A DNA stretch of 64,000 bases from Pteria penguin (Eukaryota > Mollusca > Bivalvia > Pterioida > Pteriidae), in assembly GCA_035048485.1 (NCBI GenBank), contig CM068585.1, positions 20,014,001 through 20,078,000 of the forward strand. The letters run 5' to 3'. Each line of letters opens with the position of its first letter. Positions within the stretch are counted from its first letter, which is position 1. Positions 51,601 through 62,048 of this stretch are shown piece by piece. A model generated the notes under the pieces. That model saw nothing but the letters and a program-made list of their open reading frames with translations. It did not search any database and was not told the origin of the DNA. Both the position numbers and the translations under genes were made by a program.

Positions 51601-54600
51601 ATAATGAGATATCATATGGAGTAAAGTTCTGTTAGTTATTGGAACAAATATCAATAGATGTATTACATACACCTGTAATGAGACTGGTTTGGCTCTTGGT
51701 TTTTCCTAATAAGTCATTTAGCACATTCAGTTGTTCTTCATATATATTGGATTCAACGAGTTCAGTTTTCAGCGTGAAGTTTTCGAAATACACATAATCA
51801 GTAAAAGAACATATATCCTTGCATTAATCTATTGCATCTGCATCATATGTGCATTTTGACAACTTTTTAAATATGCTCAAAACTGGAAACTATGGAAATC
51901 CAAAAGAAAGGAGGAAAAAAACCACCTGACTCAGTTGTATGAGAAATATCGCCATGTACACACAGAGAATAAAAATAAGCACATCAAACACGTTACTAAA
52001 CAGTCTATTATAATGATATTTTAGCACTGACTTAGATTCTCAAAATGAGAATCGTCACTGAAGTAATGTGGGTTTGCGGGCCCACTTTTCTGTCCACAAC
52101 AAAAACAGTGCAATAAAAGAACACACATTATTCTCTATATGCATTTGTGCTTTCGTTTTTGGTATCTAAATAACAACTGATGATTAATGTACAGAATATT
52201 CTATCATGATAAGCCATGTGAACTAGATTGATTACTCAATTAAGAAATAATCATTCATACGCAGCTTCTATGAAAACAGGACGGAAACGATTGTACCAGA
52301 TTATCTCCTTTACTTTACCTTAATTGAAATACCAATTATAAGTTTATGGCCTTTAAAGATACGTTTGAAAGAGCTTTTTACCGTAAGTCCTGGAAATACA
52401 AAACATAAAAATGATTGACACTGACACTTTTACGGGATAAATATGGGTGATTTAATCTTAATTACAGAATTGCTGCAATACACGATTAGGTATACGAGAC
52501 ACATAGTATCTCATTAAGGTTTCAATGGACTGAATATAATATTGCCATGCTACCATCAATATGTAAGTGGGAAAGATATAGCAGAGATTCACATTATTAT
52601 TAGTAGTATTAACAGCATCATTTTATTATTATATATTATTTAAAATGTGTAGTAATAATTGACTCAAATCTAAGATATTAAATAAGACGTTCAATAAACT
52701 TATAAGAAAGGAAAGGATCTTTCTCTGCATGATGATTAGTGTTACATAGAGTATGTTACCGATTGTTAGATCAGACATGTCCAAGTTCATATCTGTATTA
52801 TGTTCACATTAACTTTCTTGTAGCTCAATCAATATGTATTTGTGTTTTACCACTTTCTTTATATCTTTTTCCTTTTGTAGGGAAAAGGTCATAGAAAAGC
52901 TGTTAGAGGATTATGATGGCAAAAGTCCTCCCAGCTACTTTGATGGTACAGATAATAAAAGAGTATCTTAAAGATTATTCAAATATGAATAAGATTTTTT
53001 TTTTCTTATTGTAAAGTATACATGGGAAATGAATGTGTGAAAACCGAAGTTTTGAGTAACGATTGAAAAACAATCGTGTAAAATATATATTAATAAAGCA
53101 TTATATATAATGCAAAGCTCGTGTACCTTATCATATTCAACAAATACAGTGTGTGTCTTTCTTAGATCTTATATCTCTGCAAAATGCATTCGTAACTGAT
53201 CGTAACTAATTAATACAGAGAATGGTCATTGCATATGAATGATACAAACAAAAAGTAAGAACCATATATTTGTATATGTATCGTACATTTAACGTTGTTA
53301 CTGAATATCTCTAATTTACATTATGTTTTAAAATAGAAATCTATATAAAATCTATATAGCTAATAGATAAATGTATGCATTCTTTTTTCTGTATCATTGA
53401 ATTTTTTTCTGCTTTCTATATACAGCAAAAGAAATTAATTATTGCGATATTTCAACTTTAATGTGAAATACGAAAGAAACTGGTGTCATATGACTATGAC
53501 ACTAAAACAATGTATCGCACTGGACATTCACGGACCAATGAAACTCAGAGGTGAGACCAGGTGCTTGGGAGAGGTGAGTGTCTCCTGTTTGACTAGTCAT
53601 ATCACCCGTGATTACTTTTACTTACGGACGAAACAAGTATAATTCAGCACTATATATATTCATGTATGTGAAGTAACACTGTAGGAAGTGCCTCTGCCGC
53701 ATAACATCAGGAAAAATCGTGTAATAACACTCGAGTCAAACCCTTATACATTTAAGTAATATTTTATTCAAATATCTTGATACGCTTATCAATAAACAAT
53801 AAAACCCCTTATAATGTGATATTCAAAATTGACCGAATTCTCCAAATTAACATAATTGCAATGGGCGTGGAATTAAGCACTAAAATAAATATGAAAACAT
53901 ATTTACAGTTAGATTCCTGTATTTTGTGTATATGGTGTTTATGTCTCTTGACGTGGAAAAGCAAGATCCAAATATAACTATTTCTTACTCGAAAGCTGAT
54001 TATCTAAAGGTAAAGGCCTTGAGGAAAAGAAGTCACCTTGTCTGATATCACAACGGTTTGTATGGAAAAATTCCATAATTTAGCCTACCCTGTTGGACTT
54101 CGACACTGGATAACTAATCGGTACTACTTTGTTGTTTATCTTGACTTTTCTATTTAATATATTAAATCATTATTCGTCCGTTTACACTGGTATAGAATAA
54201 TTATTTTTTGACAGATTTGACTGAACACCACTGAATATTTATTATATTTCCTATCTTCGTCATATTATCAAATAATTTTTCTCAAGGAGTTCTTAATTGC
54301 TAATTGCCTATTATACACCATTTTGTTTTTCTGATCGTTCATTTATGGATTCATCATGATAGTAGAGTGGATGTTATGATGCGTATATTTTGGTTTCATC
54401 TCATGGTGGGTAAAGTTATGACGATTCACCACACCTTATCTACTGATGTGTGAGGAAGTGAATATTTATCCTCCCGGGCACCTGATCTGATCTCAAGTTC
54501 TGGACTGAGACCGATTCCAATCATTTTACACAGATTTGACACCTTCTATACTAGAAGGTTACCTATTTGACTTCTCCATATATAAATACATATGGAATTT

Positions 54601-57600
54601 ACACGATTTGACTCTTTCTACTGGGTATATGTGACGGGTGTTGCTAGCAAGCAGGAGATGCTCACTCTCCCCGGGCACCTGATCTCACTCCATCACAGGT
54701 GTTCACATATGCTCTTCAAGTAGACATATTTTGTTATTTTCCACTTGTTTTCAATTTTCGCTGATTTTATATGTCCTCTGGTTTCATGATTTTTATACTT
54801 ATGGTTTGGATTTATCCATCATCTTTACATTAGCTAAGGACAAGACGTTTCATGCCTCCGGGTATCTGGCCTCGTCTCATGTTTGCTGAATACAAGATTT
54901 ATCATTCCAGGCACCTGATCGTATTTCATATTTGGTGAAAACAAGACGATTTCTTCTCCTAGACACCTGGTCTTGTCTCATGTTGGTTAAAGACAAGACG
55001 CTTTTCTCTCTCGAGCACTTGGTCTAACATGGTGGCTGGGGATAAGACAATAACTTCTCCCAGACACCTGGTCTCATCTCTCCGACACTAGGTCTCATCT
55101 CATAATTCATTTTCCCGGGCACTCGTTCCCAATTCTGACATCAAGGAGTCCATGAATATTCACCAGGTTGTTGAATCATTATGATACAGCATCAGTTACT
55201 GACGTATCGTATCAAGGTATATCGAGTGTAATGGCTACGTGCTTATCTTCTGCTGCAGGCGCATCCATTCACAGATAAAAACACTTTGTTTAAACATTTG
55301 GTTCCTTCCTTGCTTCCGAATCGCAGTACAAGTGAATATGGTGGAAGGCAACGTAAAATGTAAAATATCAATCAAAATATCAATTGACTTTCTTAAACTT
55401 CTTCATAAAATTAAACTTCAATATTAGAAAATAGAAATAAACAAACAAATAAAAAAGAAATATAGAATAACAGACAAAATTAAGAGAAAATTTTACCCGA
55501 AGTGCTTATATAATTCATTTTTATAATTTTTAGATAAACCGGTGACTAGCACTGTACAGATGTATATCCTCAGTATAGATTCCATTAGCAGCGCCACAAT
55601 GGTATGTAAAAGGAAAACAAAAACTTGAATCTGCTATGGGTTTTTTTTATTTTAGATGTCATTTACATTATTTAACTAAGTTCTTTAGTTCTGTTTATTA
55701 TATACCTTTCAAGTAATTAAAAGGAATACAAGAAGATGACACCAGCATTATTTACATACAAATTTGGTATTGAAATAAGTTTCGTTTTTCTTATTCTTCT
55801 ATACAGGATTTTTCGATGAGTTTCTTTTTACGTCAGCGCTGGATTGATCCACGTCTTAAATACCAATCTCAATATAACATCAGTCGGATAGAGTTAGATA
55901 CGAAAGTGATGTCGAATATCTGGGTTCCAGATCTTTATATCGTCAACGAAAAGAAAGCATCAGTCCATGATGTCACAGTGCCTAATAAACTCATGCATTT
56001 ATATCCCTCTGGGGAAGTAGTATACAGTCTCAGGTACACAATGCTGTCGATGTGTTATAAGTATACAATTATTTATGTGGAATGAAGAAAACAGAGATTC
56101 AAAGCCTACCACCTTAATGTTTTGTAATCTGGTACACAACACGTCAGCGTTAATCTTATAGCATATTGAATCTTTTATCTTTTTTTGTATCTAATTACAG
56201 AGCAATTTTAGTTTCTCGTCAATCTCCGTGTCTTCACCACAACAAAGCGATAGATTATCTATTATACCTAAAAGTAGAGGACATCCATGGAAACATTTTA
56301 ACATATACCCCACCTTCGGTTTGCATTAGCTGGGATTTTGGTCAGAATGAAAACCTCTATTAAAACGTGGAATTTTCCATACCATCTATATGATTGAGTT
56401 TACATCGTTTCTTATTACAGTTTAATACTGGCTCAACGAATCTTGTATTTCAACACAAGTGACCATTATCCTATTTATAATTGTCAATAATTTTCAAGCA
56501 TAAGATCTGTAACATACCCGTGCATCTGGATTATGTGATAACTGCATGCAATTCATACTGTTAAGATTGTACTCAGAATGGCTGTCTTTGAACATTACAG
56601 AGATTTTCTTGGAAAACCTCAGGATATATTCAGGTTGTAAATATTCACTTTATGGACAGATCACAAGCACTATGTTACATGAAGAGTGCCTTTAAAAATT
56701 GCCCCCCTTCCTTTATATATCGTCTCGTTCCCCTTTTCCCTAAGGTAAGAAACGACGGTCAGAATGCAGCCGCTTCAACCAGTATTTCCTACAAGTTCTT
56801 ATGATAATTAGAGGAAAATAAAGTACCAATATGTAAAATAATGTCTAACCTTTTGATATATGTCCCCAAATTTCATTTAAGCATGTTTAAAAGCGCCAAC
56901 AAACGCAAATTCGAACAACACAACTCGCAACTTGCATAAAAAAAAAATAACATTAATCTTTATTCCACTTTTATTGGCTTTCCTTTTTCTCGCGATCTTG
57001 ACAATCTTGTCATTATACCGTTTTTACGTTTTTAAACCCTGCCGATGTTGTATCAACATGGCGACTGGCGAGCAAACTGTCCGCGAGTTGTGCCGTTCGA
57101 ATTTGCGTTAGCTGGTGCCTTTAAAAATGCTTAAATTGAATTTTGAGACAGATATCAAAAGGATAGACATTTTTTTACAAGTTGGTATTTTACTTTCCTC
57201 TTATCATCGGAACTAGGAAATACTGGTTGAAGCGGCTGCATTATTACCGTCGTTTGTTACCCTAGGGGAATGGGGAGCGAGACGATATATCAAAGATAGG
57301 AGGGGGTAGTTTTAAAAGGTCACTCTTATTGTAACACAGTGTCTGTGGACAGATAGGGTTAAGGGTCTTTTATATAAGGTGTAATAAATTATATGTACTA
57401 TGTAATTTATTAGCTTGCTTTAAATTTTATTTTCCTATTAAAAATCTATGGATAATTTTATATAACCATCGATGTCTATGAATTTTATCGCAGGTAGAAC
57501 TGACTGTGCAGCAAATTAAACGCTAATTACAATGTAGATGATTATATGAGCAATTGTGTATTTGTATATTGAAGAGTATCCGGAACCTTTTCCTGTTATA

Positions 57601-60107
57601 TGGATTTGATCAAATATCCATTGGACTCCCAGATCTGTAACATAACAATGGAAAGCTGTAAGTTATATTCTATATAATATAATGAGTTTATATTGATATT
57701 GAGCTTGATATTGTTATCTGTTTTTTATATACCAGTGTTCAATACGGTTTTAGCTCACAATAACCTAAATGTCACACTGAAAACTTTCTTATTTTAGATT
57801 ACAATCCCGGCAATTTCCTAGATGAAGTCTTAGAAATTAAAACTACAAGAGATCAGTACCAGATCAAAAACTTTATCTTATTTTCTTTTACGGTACTTTA
57901 AGACGATTCAACTGTCTTCCATTTCCTGTTGAAAAATTTTTCTCCCTTTCTGAGAAGTAACTAAATATTTCTTGAAAGCGACACCGAAGCAAATTAAACC
58001 AAACTAAAGCGACATTGATCGATACATTGATATTCCAGATGGATTGAGTCTCAAAACACTAAAGCTGGAATGGAATACGCCAGCGGTATCCCGATCGCCA
58101 AACCTTCAGCTTCCTCAGTTTAACCTAACTAGTACGCATGAATTCAACTGCATGGTCAAATATGACTCAGGTATAAACATCTGTTGAAAATCATTGACTA
58201 GTACGGTAACTTTCTTCTAGTAAATTTCAAGAATGACACTGAGAAAAGACCTTGTGTGCGGCCTGTAGAATATACACTTGGGGATCATTATGTCGTCTGT
58301 CTTTTTGTCTATTTAATTATTTATTATCTGTTTAACTATCTCCTTTTGCGACACATACTGCCCTAGTATTGCATAATTGCATAAGTTTATTTACTTTCAA
58401 TATAATATGACACTATGGATAATATGTAGTTAAAACCTGTCATTTCCATAGGTTTTCTAGTATCAAACCCACTTTTACTAAAAATTCTGCTGAAAATGAA
58501 AATTTTTGTTCCAATGCGTTCTCTGTATGTAAATTTAATTTTCAATTTATCATGTTCTACTTTTATATTAAATATATAATATATAATATACCATTTAATT
58601 TTGTGCACCATATGCGCATTTCGACAAGTTATGTCTCTTCAGTGATGCTCGTGGCCGAATGATTGGAATTCTCAAAATATATGAAAATATGAAGAGCAGT
58701 GTTGAAGCCAAACTGACCGAAAAGTGATCCAAATAATCTATCTAAGGACGAGCTATGCACGAGGGAGATACTCCTTAGTTTTAGAGTGATTTACTTAATT
58801 TGATGACTGAAAATTTGAAGTATATATATTTAATGTCAGTACAAAAGCACTGAAAACTAAACTTATGATGCCCTCGTGGACTATCAGTCCACCAGCAGTG
58901 ACATCGGCCTAGTGGTTATAATAAATATAGAATATATATACCATTTAATTTTGTGCACCATATGCGCATTTCGACAAGTTATGTCTCTTCAGTGATGCTC
59001 GTGGCCGAATGATTGGAATTCTCAAAATATATGAAAATATGAAGAGCAGTGTTGAAGCCAAACTGACCGAAAAGTGATCCAAATAATCTATCTAAGGACG
59101 AGCTATGCACGAGGGAGATACTCCTTAGTTTTAGAGTGATTTACTTAATTTGATGACTGAAAATTTGAAGTATATATGTTTAATGTCAGTACAAAAGCAC
59201 TGAAAACTAAACTTATGATGCCCTCGTGGACTATCAGTCCACCAGCAGTGACACCGGCCTAGTGGTTATAATAAATAAAGAATATATATACCATTTAATT
59301 TTGTGCACCATATGCGCATTTCGACAAGTTATGTCTCTTCAGTGATGCTCGTGGCCGAATGATTGGAATTCTCAAAATATATGAAAATATGAAGAGCAGT
59401 GTTGAAGCCAAACTGACCGAAAAGTGATCCAAATAATCTATCTAAGGACGAGCTATGCACGAGGGAGATACTCCTTAGTTTTAGAGTGATTTACTTAATT
59501 TGATGACTGAAAATTTGAAGTATATATATTTAATGTCAGTACAAATATTTTCTTTTGTTTTCTTTCAGTTCAATTTACGTGTATAGGATTTACGCTCCAT
59601 TTTTCTAGAAACTATGGCTACTACCTGATCCAGGTATATGTACCCAGTATACTTATTGTGGCATTATCGTGGGTATCTTTCTGGCTGAACATTGATGCCA
59701 CGCCTGCTAGAATTTCATTGGGTCTACTTACAGTCCTCACCATGACGACACAATCAACAGGTGCGCGCTCAGAACTACCGAGAGTGTCGTATATTAAAGC
59801 TATTGATGTATGGATGGCTACTTGTTTGTTCTTTGTCTTCGCTGGTTTGATTGAATTTGCATATGTTAATGTTCTGTCTAGAGTAGAACAGCGACGCTTG
59901 GCAACAATCAAAGATGCTCCACAAGTTATTCTCAACGGAACAGAGGAAAAGCAAAAGAACAGACGGTATTCATTATGGTCATCAGCCAGACGGCAGAAAG
60001 CGAGATATGTAGATAAAATTTCAAGAATTGTATTTCCTGTAGTTTTTATGTTATTTAACTTAATATATTGGTTGGTATATACACTTTGGGAACCAGAGGT
60101 GGATTGA
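48555..60107 (+). CDS. Cys-loop ligand-gated chloride channel subunit (glycine receptor/GluCl-like)
   Basis: Seven exons (48555-48660, 52881-52945, 55534-55601, 55807-56033, 57575-57657, 58039-58170, 59569-60107) with GT/AG ends and compatible phases give 405 residues from ATG 48557 to TGA 60107. Features: signal peptide (about 1-27), ligand-binding domain, Cys-loop C162-C176 (13 residues between), second pair C220-C231 as in GlyR and GluCl but not GABA-A, M1 about 245-266, M2 about 271-291, M3 about 304-326, a short M3-M4 loop of about 50 residues, and M4 about 378-400. The PAR motif (272-274) before M2 predicts anion selectivity. It should act in the plasma membrane of excitable cells as part of a pentamer. 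Arg88 and the ESYG loop resemble GluCl; SYIKAIDVWMA after M2 resembles both GlyR and GluCl. The ligand cannot be assigned. Leu at 6' of M2 is unusual. Confidence 0.92.
48661..52880 (+). other. Intron 1 of the channel gene
   Basis: 4.2 kb of AT-rich sequence. Apart from the retroelement fragment at 51253-51624, no repeat with clear ends and no additional exon was recognised. Confidence 0.7.
51253..51624 (-). mobile_element. GTNC retroelement 3' end inside intron 1 of the channel gene
   Basis: The minus strand begins within the last codons of the coding region (PYDISLSRPLNDILD-stop equivalent), then contains the full 3' UTR with GGGTATATGTGACGGGTGTT, GCTAGCAAGCAGGAGATGCT and the terminal CCATCATCTTAACATT. 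It is 5'-truncated compared with the copy at 27928-28605 and opposite in direction to the host gene. Confidence 0.85.
52881..52945 (+). CDS. Chloride-channel gene, exon 2
   Basis: 65 nt after CCTTTTGTAG, encoding REKVIEKLLEDYDGKSPPSY plus FD. The first Arg codon is split with exon 1. This matches the N-terminal helix and the LL..YD..PP pattern common to the receptor family. The donor is GTACAG. Confidence 0.8.
53530..53625 (-). mobile_element. Retroelement 3' UTR core fragment, intron 2
   Basis: On the minus strand, CACGGGTGATATGACTAGTC, AAACAGGAGACACTCACCTC and GCACCTGGTCTCACCTCTGA, then GTTTCATTGGTCCGTGAA. It matches the subtype at 38380-38470 better than the full-length 3' UTR copies. Confidence 0.7.
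54400..55160 (+). repeat. Degenerate array of a CACCTGGTCTCATCTC core motif
   Basis: Before and after the insertion at 54500-54831, sequences of the form CTCCCAGACACCTGGTCTCA recur: TCCTCCCGGGCACCTGATCT (54470), GCCTCCGGGTATCTGGCCTC, CATTCCAGGCACCTGATC, CTCCTAGACACCTGGTCTTG, CTCGAGCACTTGGTCT, CTCCCAGACACCTGGTCTCA and CCCGGGCACTCGTTCC. Spacing is about 50-60 bp, often with GGTTAAAGACAAGACG between. The core is the same as inside the retroelement 3' UTR. Confidence 0.65.
54500..54831 (+). mobile_element. GTNC retroelement 3' UTR copy, intron 2
   Basis: The copy starts at CTGGACTGAGACCGATTCC, almost exactly at the stop codon of the retroelement frame, and ends CCATCATCTTTACATT. It shares AGAAGGTTACCTA, CTTCTCCATATATAAATACA and GCTAGCAAGCAGGAGATGCT with the other copies and lies on the sense strand of the channel gene, inserted within an array of related core motifs. 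Confidence 0.85.
55534..55601 (+). CDS. Chloride-channel gene, exon 3
   Basis: 68 nt encoding DKPVTSTVQMYILSIDSISS plus ATM, the first beta strand with the family signature V.V.M.I..IDSIS. The acceptor is TTTTTAG and the donor GTATGT; it leaves in phase 0. Confidence 0.9.
55807..56033 (+). CDS. Chloride-channel gene, exon 4 (binding loops)
   Basis: 227 nt encoding DFSMSFFLRQRWIDPRLKYQ through the loop A region NIWVPDLYIVNEKK, VTVPNKLMHLYPSG and EVVYSLR. W-x-DPRL, W-PDL--NEK and NK---YPSG-V-YS-R are hallmark positions of anionic Cys-loop receptors. Arg88 (FFLRQ) corresponds to an agonist-contacting arginine of GluCl and GlyR. It ends in phase 2; reading through the donor reaches a stop at about 56083. 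Confidence 0.92.
56683..57328. mobile_element. MITE with long (about 250-bp) inverted repeats in intron 4
   Basis: The left arm (56683-56935) includes ATATATCGTCTCGTTCCCC, GCAGCCGCTTCAACCAGTAT, CCTTTTGATATATGTC and ACGCAAATTCGAACAACACA. The right arm (57075-57328) contains the reverse complements (ATACTGGTTGAAGCGGCTGC, GACAGATATCAAAAGGATAG, GTGCCGTTCGAATTTGCGTT). Termini resemble AAGAGTGCCTTTAAAAATTG. The centre (about 140 bp) lacks coding sequence. It lies between the exons for the binding loops and the Cys-loop. Target duplication is not evident. Confidence 0.8.
57575..57657 (+). CDS. Chloride-channel gene, exon 5 (Cys-loop)
   Basis: 83 nt encoding RVSGTFSCYMDLIKYPLDSQ plus ICNITMES, containing the signature disulfide loop (C-x13-C with YP-D). 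The acceptor must be the AAG ending at 57574; using the next AG shifts the frame and destroys the loop. The acceptor context TATATTGAAG is a poor polypyrimidine tract. Confidence 0.9.
58039..58170 (+). CDS. Chloride-channel gene, exon 6
   Basis: 132 nt after GATATTCCAG encoding YGLSLKTLKLEWNTPAVSRS, then LQLPQFNLTSTHEFNCMVKY and DS. It completes loop B (ESYG) and includes LPQF, conserved before loop C, and the first cysteine of the second disulfide (C220). It leaves in phase 1 at GTATAA. Confidence 0.92.
58591..59544 (+). repeat. Near-identical 350-bp triplication in the last intron of the channel gene
   Basis: Units start CCATTTAATTTTGTGCACCA at 58591, 58941 and 59291; the third is cut short at GTCAGTACAAA (59544). 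Differences between copies are only a few bases (for example ACATCGG/ACACCGG, ATATATATTT/ATATATGTTT). Each contains GCGCATTTCGACAAGTTATG and TCTCTTCAGTGATGCTCGTG, an older dispersed motif also present at 40420-40490. The array ends about 25 bp before the final exon. Confidence 0.95.
59569..60107 (+). CDS. Chloride-channel gene, last exon (M1-M4)
   Basis: 539 nt after TTTTCTTTCAG. It encodes C231 of the second disulfide (VQFTC), M1 (YYLIQVYVPSILIVALSWVS), the PAR motif, M2 (LLTVLTMTTQS), M3 and M4, and ends WEPEVD-stop. The complete pore domain in one exon with a short intracellular loop is compact for the family. The antisense frame of 165 codons over it is a shadow. Confidence 0.95.
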
Positions 60108-60289
60108 AAGATCTTCACTTACATCTTAAGTCCTTTGGTTGGCATCATAACGACATGACAGATACGAAGTCGAAATTATGTGTCTCGTCCACTTATAAAC
60201 ATATGGTGGATCAGGCATTTGCAAATAGGAGTCACGTAAATGCTTTTCTTAAATATCAACTCAGCACGTTGCTGCTGAATGTTTGATTG

Positions 60290-60295
60290 AATAAA
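60290..60295 (+). promoter_or_regulatory. Poly(A) signal AATAAA of the chloride-channel gene
   Basis: Canonical AATAAA 183 nt after the stop codon, in TTGATTGAATAAAAAACATG, giving a short 3' UTR. No T/G-rich downstream element was verified. Confidence 0.6.
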
Positions 60296-61904
60296 AAACA
60301 TGTTTATACGTCTGAGAATAACATCTCAGCTAAGTACATAGAAACTTGATGAAAACCAACGAAATATCAAACATTGTGCAGATTACAAGGCATGACACCT
60401 AAGGGCCTTCGATGAAAGTAATTTAATTAACAGTCACCTAGCTAATTCCAACATGTGTAAGACAGACAAATTATTACGTAAATCTCTTGATCTCTTGCTC
60501 CGTTCTCCATTAAGCTACATTTTCTAAAGTGATTTGATTAACTTTACAGTCACACTTCCGGTTCGCAAGTCCGCATACTATAAACAAATTCACAAATTTA
60601 AATAATAATTGGTCTGTTCAACAGTTTACGTTACCTTTTTATAGCATCTAGGCACGTTTATCATATGAATAACGTCACATTCAGTACACTTCTTAACGAG
60701 TTAACTGCATCTTTTAATAATGCGATATGTCACTTACAACTCCGTATTTTCTTGGTTTTGCTATGATTATACACCTAGAAATTACTGCAAGGCGCGTCCT
60801 TTATTCGCGATTACAACACGTTTTTGCGCATTTCTTACCCGCGATGTTTTATATTGAAGATGGCGTAATTGTAGGATTCATATCTAATATGTGAATTTTC
60901 TCGCGGACTTTAATATCGCGATATTTATATTGGAGATGACAAGAACTCAGAATTAATTCAAGTACCTTGTATACGGATGTGTTCGCAGTGTTTTATTTTC
61001 ATGAAAGAACCAGCACTACATATTTCGCAAAAAAGGTTGACAAATGATAAGTGGTTTACGGTATCGGTGTATATTAATGGTTTATCTACATAATGCAAAA
61101 ATGTCATACAACTCACACAAAATAGTGTTTTTTCCTGGTAACCATACTATGAACTGTTTACTAATTCGAAATCTAAGTTTTCTGATATTTGTCAATATCT
61201 AACATCTAACATAGCTATCATTGCTTTGATAAAATTAGCTGCAAAACGATTGTATTGAAAAAAAAACTATATTGGCATTAACGTGCACATCATTCAGAAT
61301 TACTTTGTCCTTTATTCAGAACCACCGGAGTTCCGAGGAAAGGATGCAGTAGTTAGGAATCATTTGGGAATTATTGCTACCACGTGATTAAGCATGAGAG
61401 AGAAAGATATGTTGGTAATCTACATATTTAATAATATATCACTTGTATTTTATCTTGTTGAAAGAATTTTCTTAATTGTCAATTTACTGTACACTTTTAC
61501 ATTCGCTTTTATCAATTTATTTTTATATGCATAAATTTACCATAATTATCTTATAAATATTTGCTTCAAAGGTCTGCGAAAAGCGTTGTTAGACATCTGT
61601 GAATGACAATAAAAATATGTTATATAATAATACTTACATCTACTAAATAATGAACATTGATATATCTTTTTCTTATACTTTCACATTGATATACATAATT
61701 CTACACTCGCAATGAATAAATACGTAAAACACTGCGAAACTGTTGTTAGCATTCATTCTCCATGGTCCAGTCCTTCGTGTTCTAAACAGGTACCCCGTGT
61801 TGTTGGGATGTTAAAAAGAACCCGGATATGTCCAAATGATTGCATGAACTAGATTAAACCAATATTGTGGTTTAACGCCGCTACAATGGAAATGGTCTTT
61901 GTAG
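60296..61904. other. Intergenic, nothing recognised
   Basis: AT-rich. A CG-containing patch near 60785-60930 (TTCGCGATTACAACACG, TTACCCGCGATG, CTCGCGGACTTTAATATCGC) looks like a decayed repeat but no ends were found. Confidence 0.45.
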
Positions 61905-62048
61905 CGTGATGTGATTGCACGGGGAAACCCTTCCTCGCGTGATTTGACTTCACGGAGAAGACCTTCATAGCGTGATGTGACTTCACGGAGAAGACTTCCC
62001 TACCGTGGTGTGAATTCACGAAGACCTTCCCTACCGTAATGTGACTGC
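61905..62048. repeat. 33-bp tandem repeat, four to five units
   Basis: GCGTGATGTGACTTCACGGA followed by GAAGACTTCCCTA recurs, with variants such as GATTGCACGGGGAAACCC and CCGTGGTGTGAATTCACG. The unit length equals that of the 23.3-kb array, but the sequences are unrelated. Confidence 0.8.

Noticed and set aside
56166..56363. Open frame preceded by an AG acceptor after exon 4 of the channel gene
   Set aside because: The encoded peptide lacks the Cys-loop; the true continuation with C-x13-C is the exon at 57575-57657, which joins in frame.
57799..57893. Possible alternative exon (YYNPGNFLDEV..) starting in the right phase
   Set aside because: No donor restores the phase for the following exon, and the peptide does not match the receptor; the exon at 58039 does.
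59621..60118. 165-codon antisense frame
   Set aside because: Shadow of the channel's last exon, which has clear homology on the plus strand.
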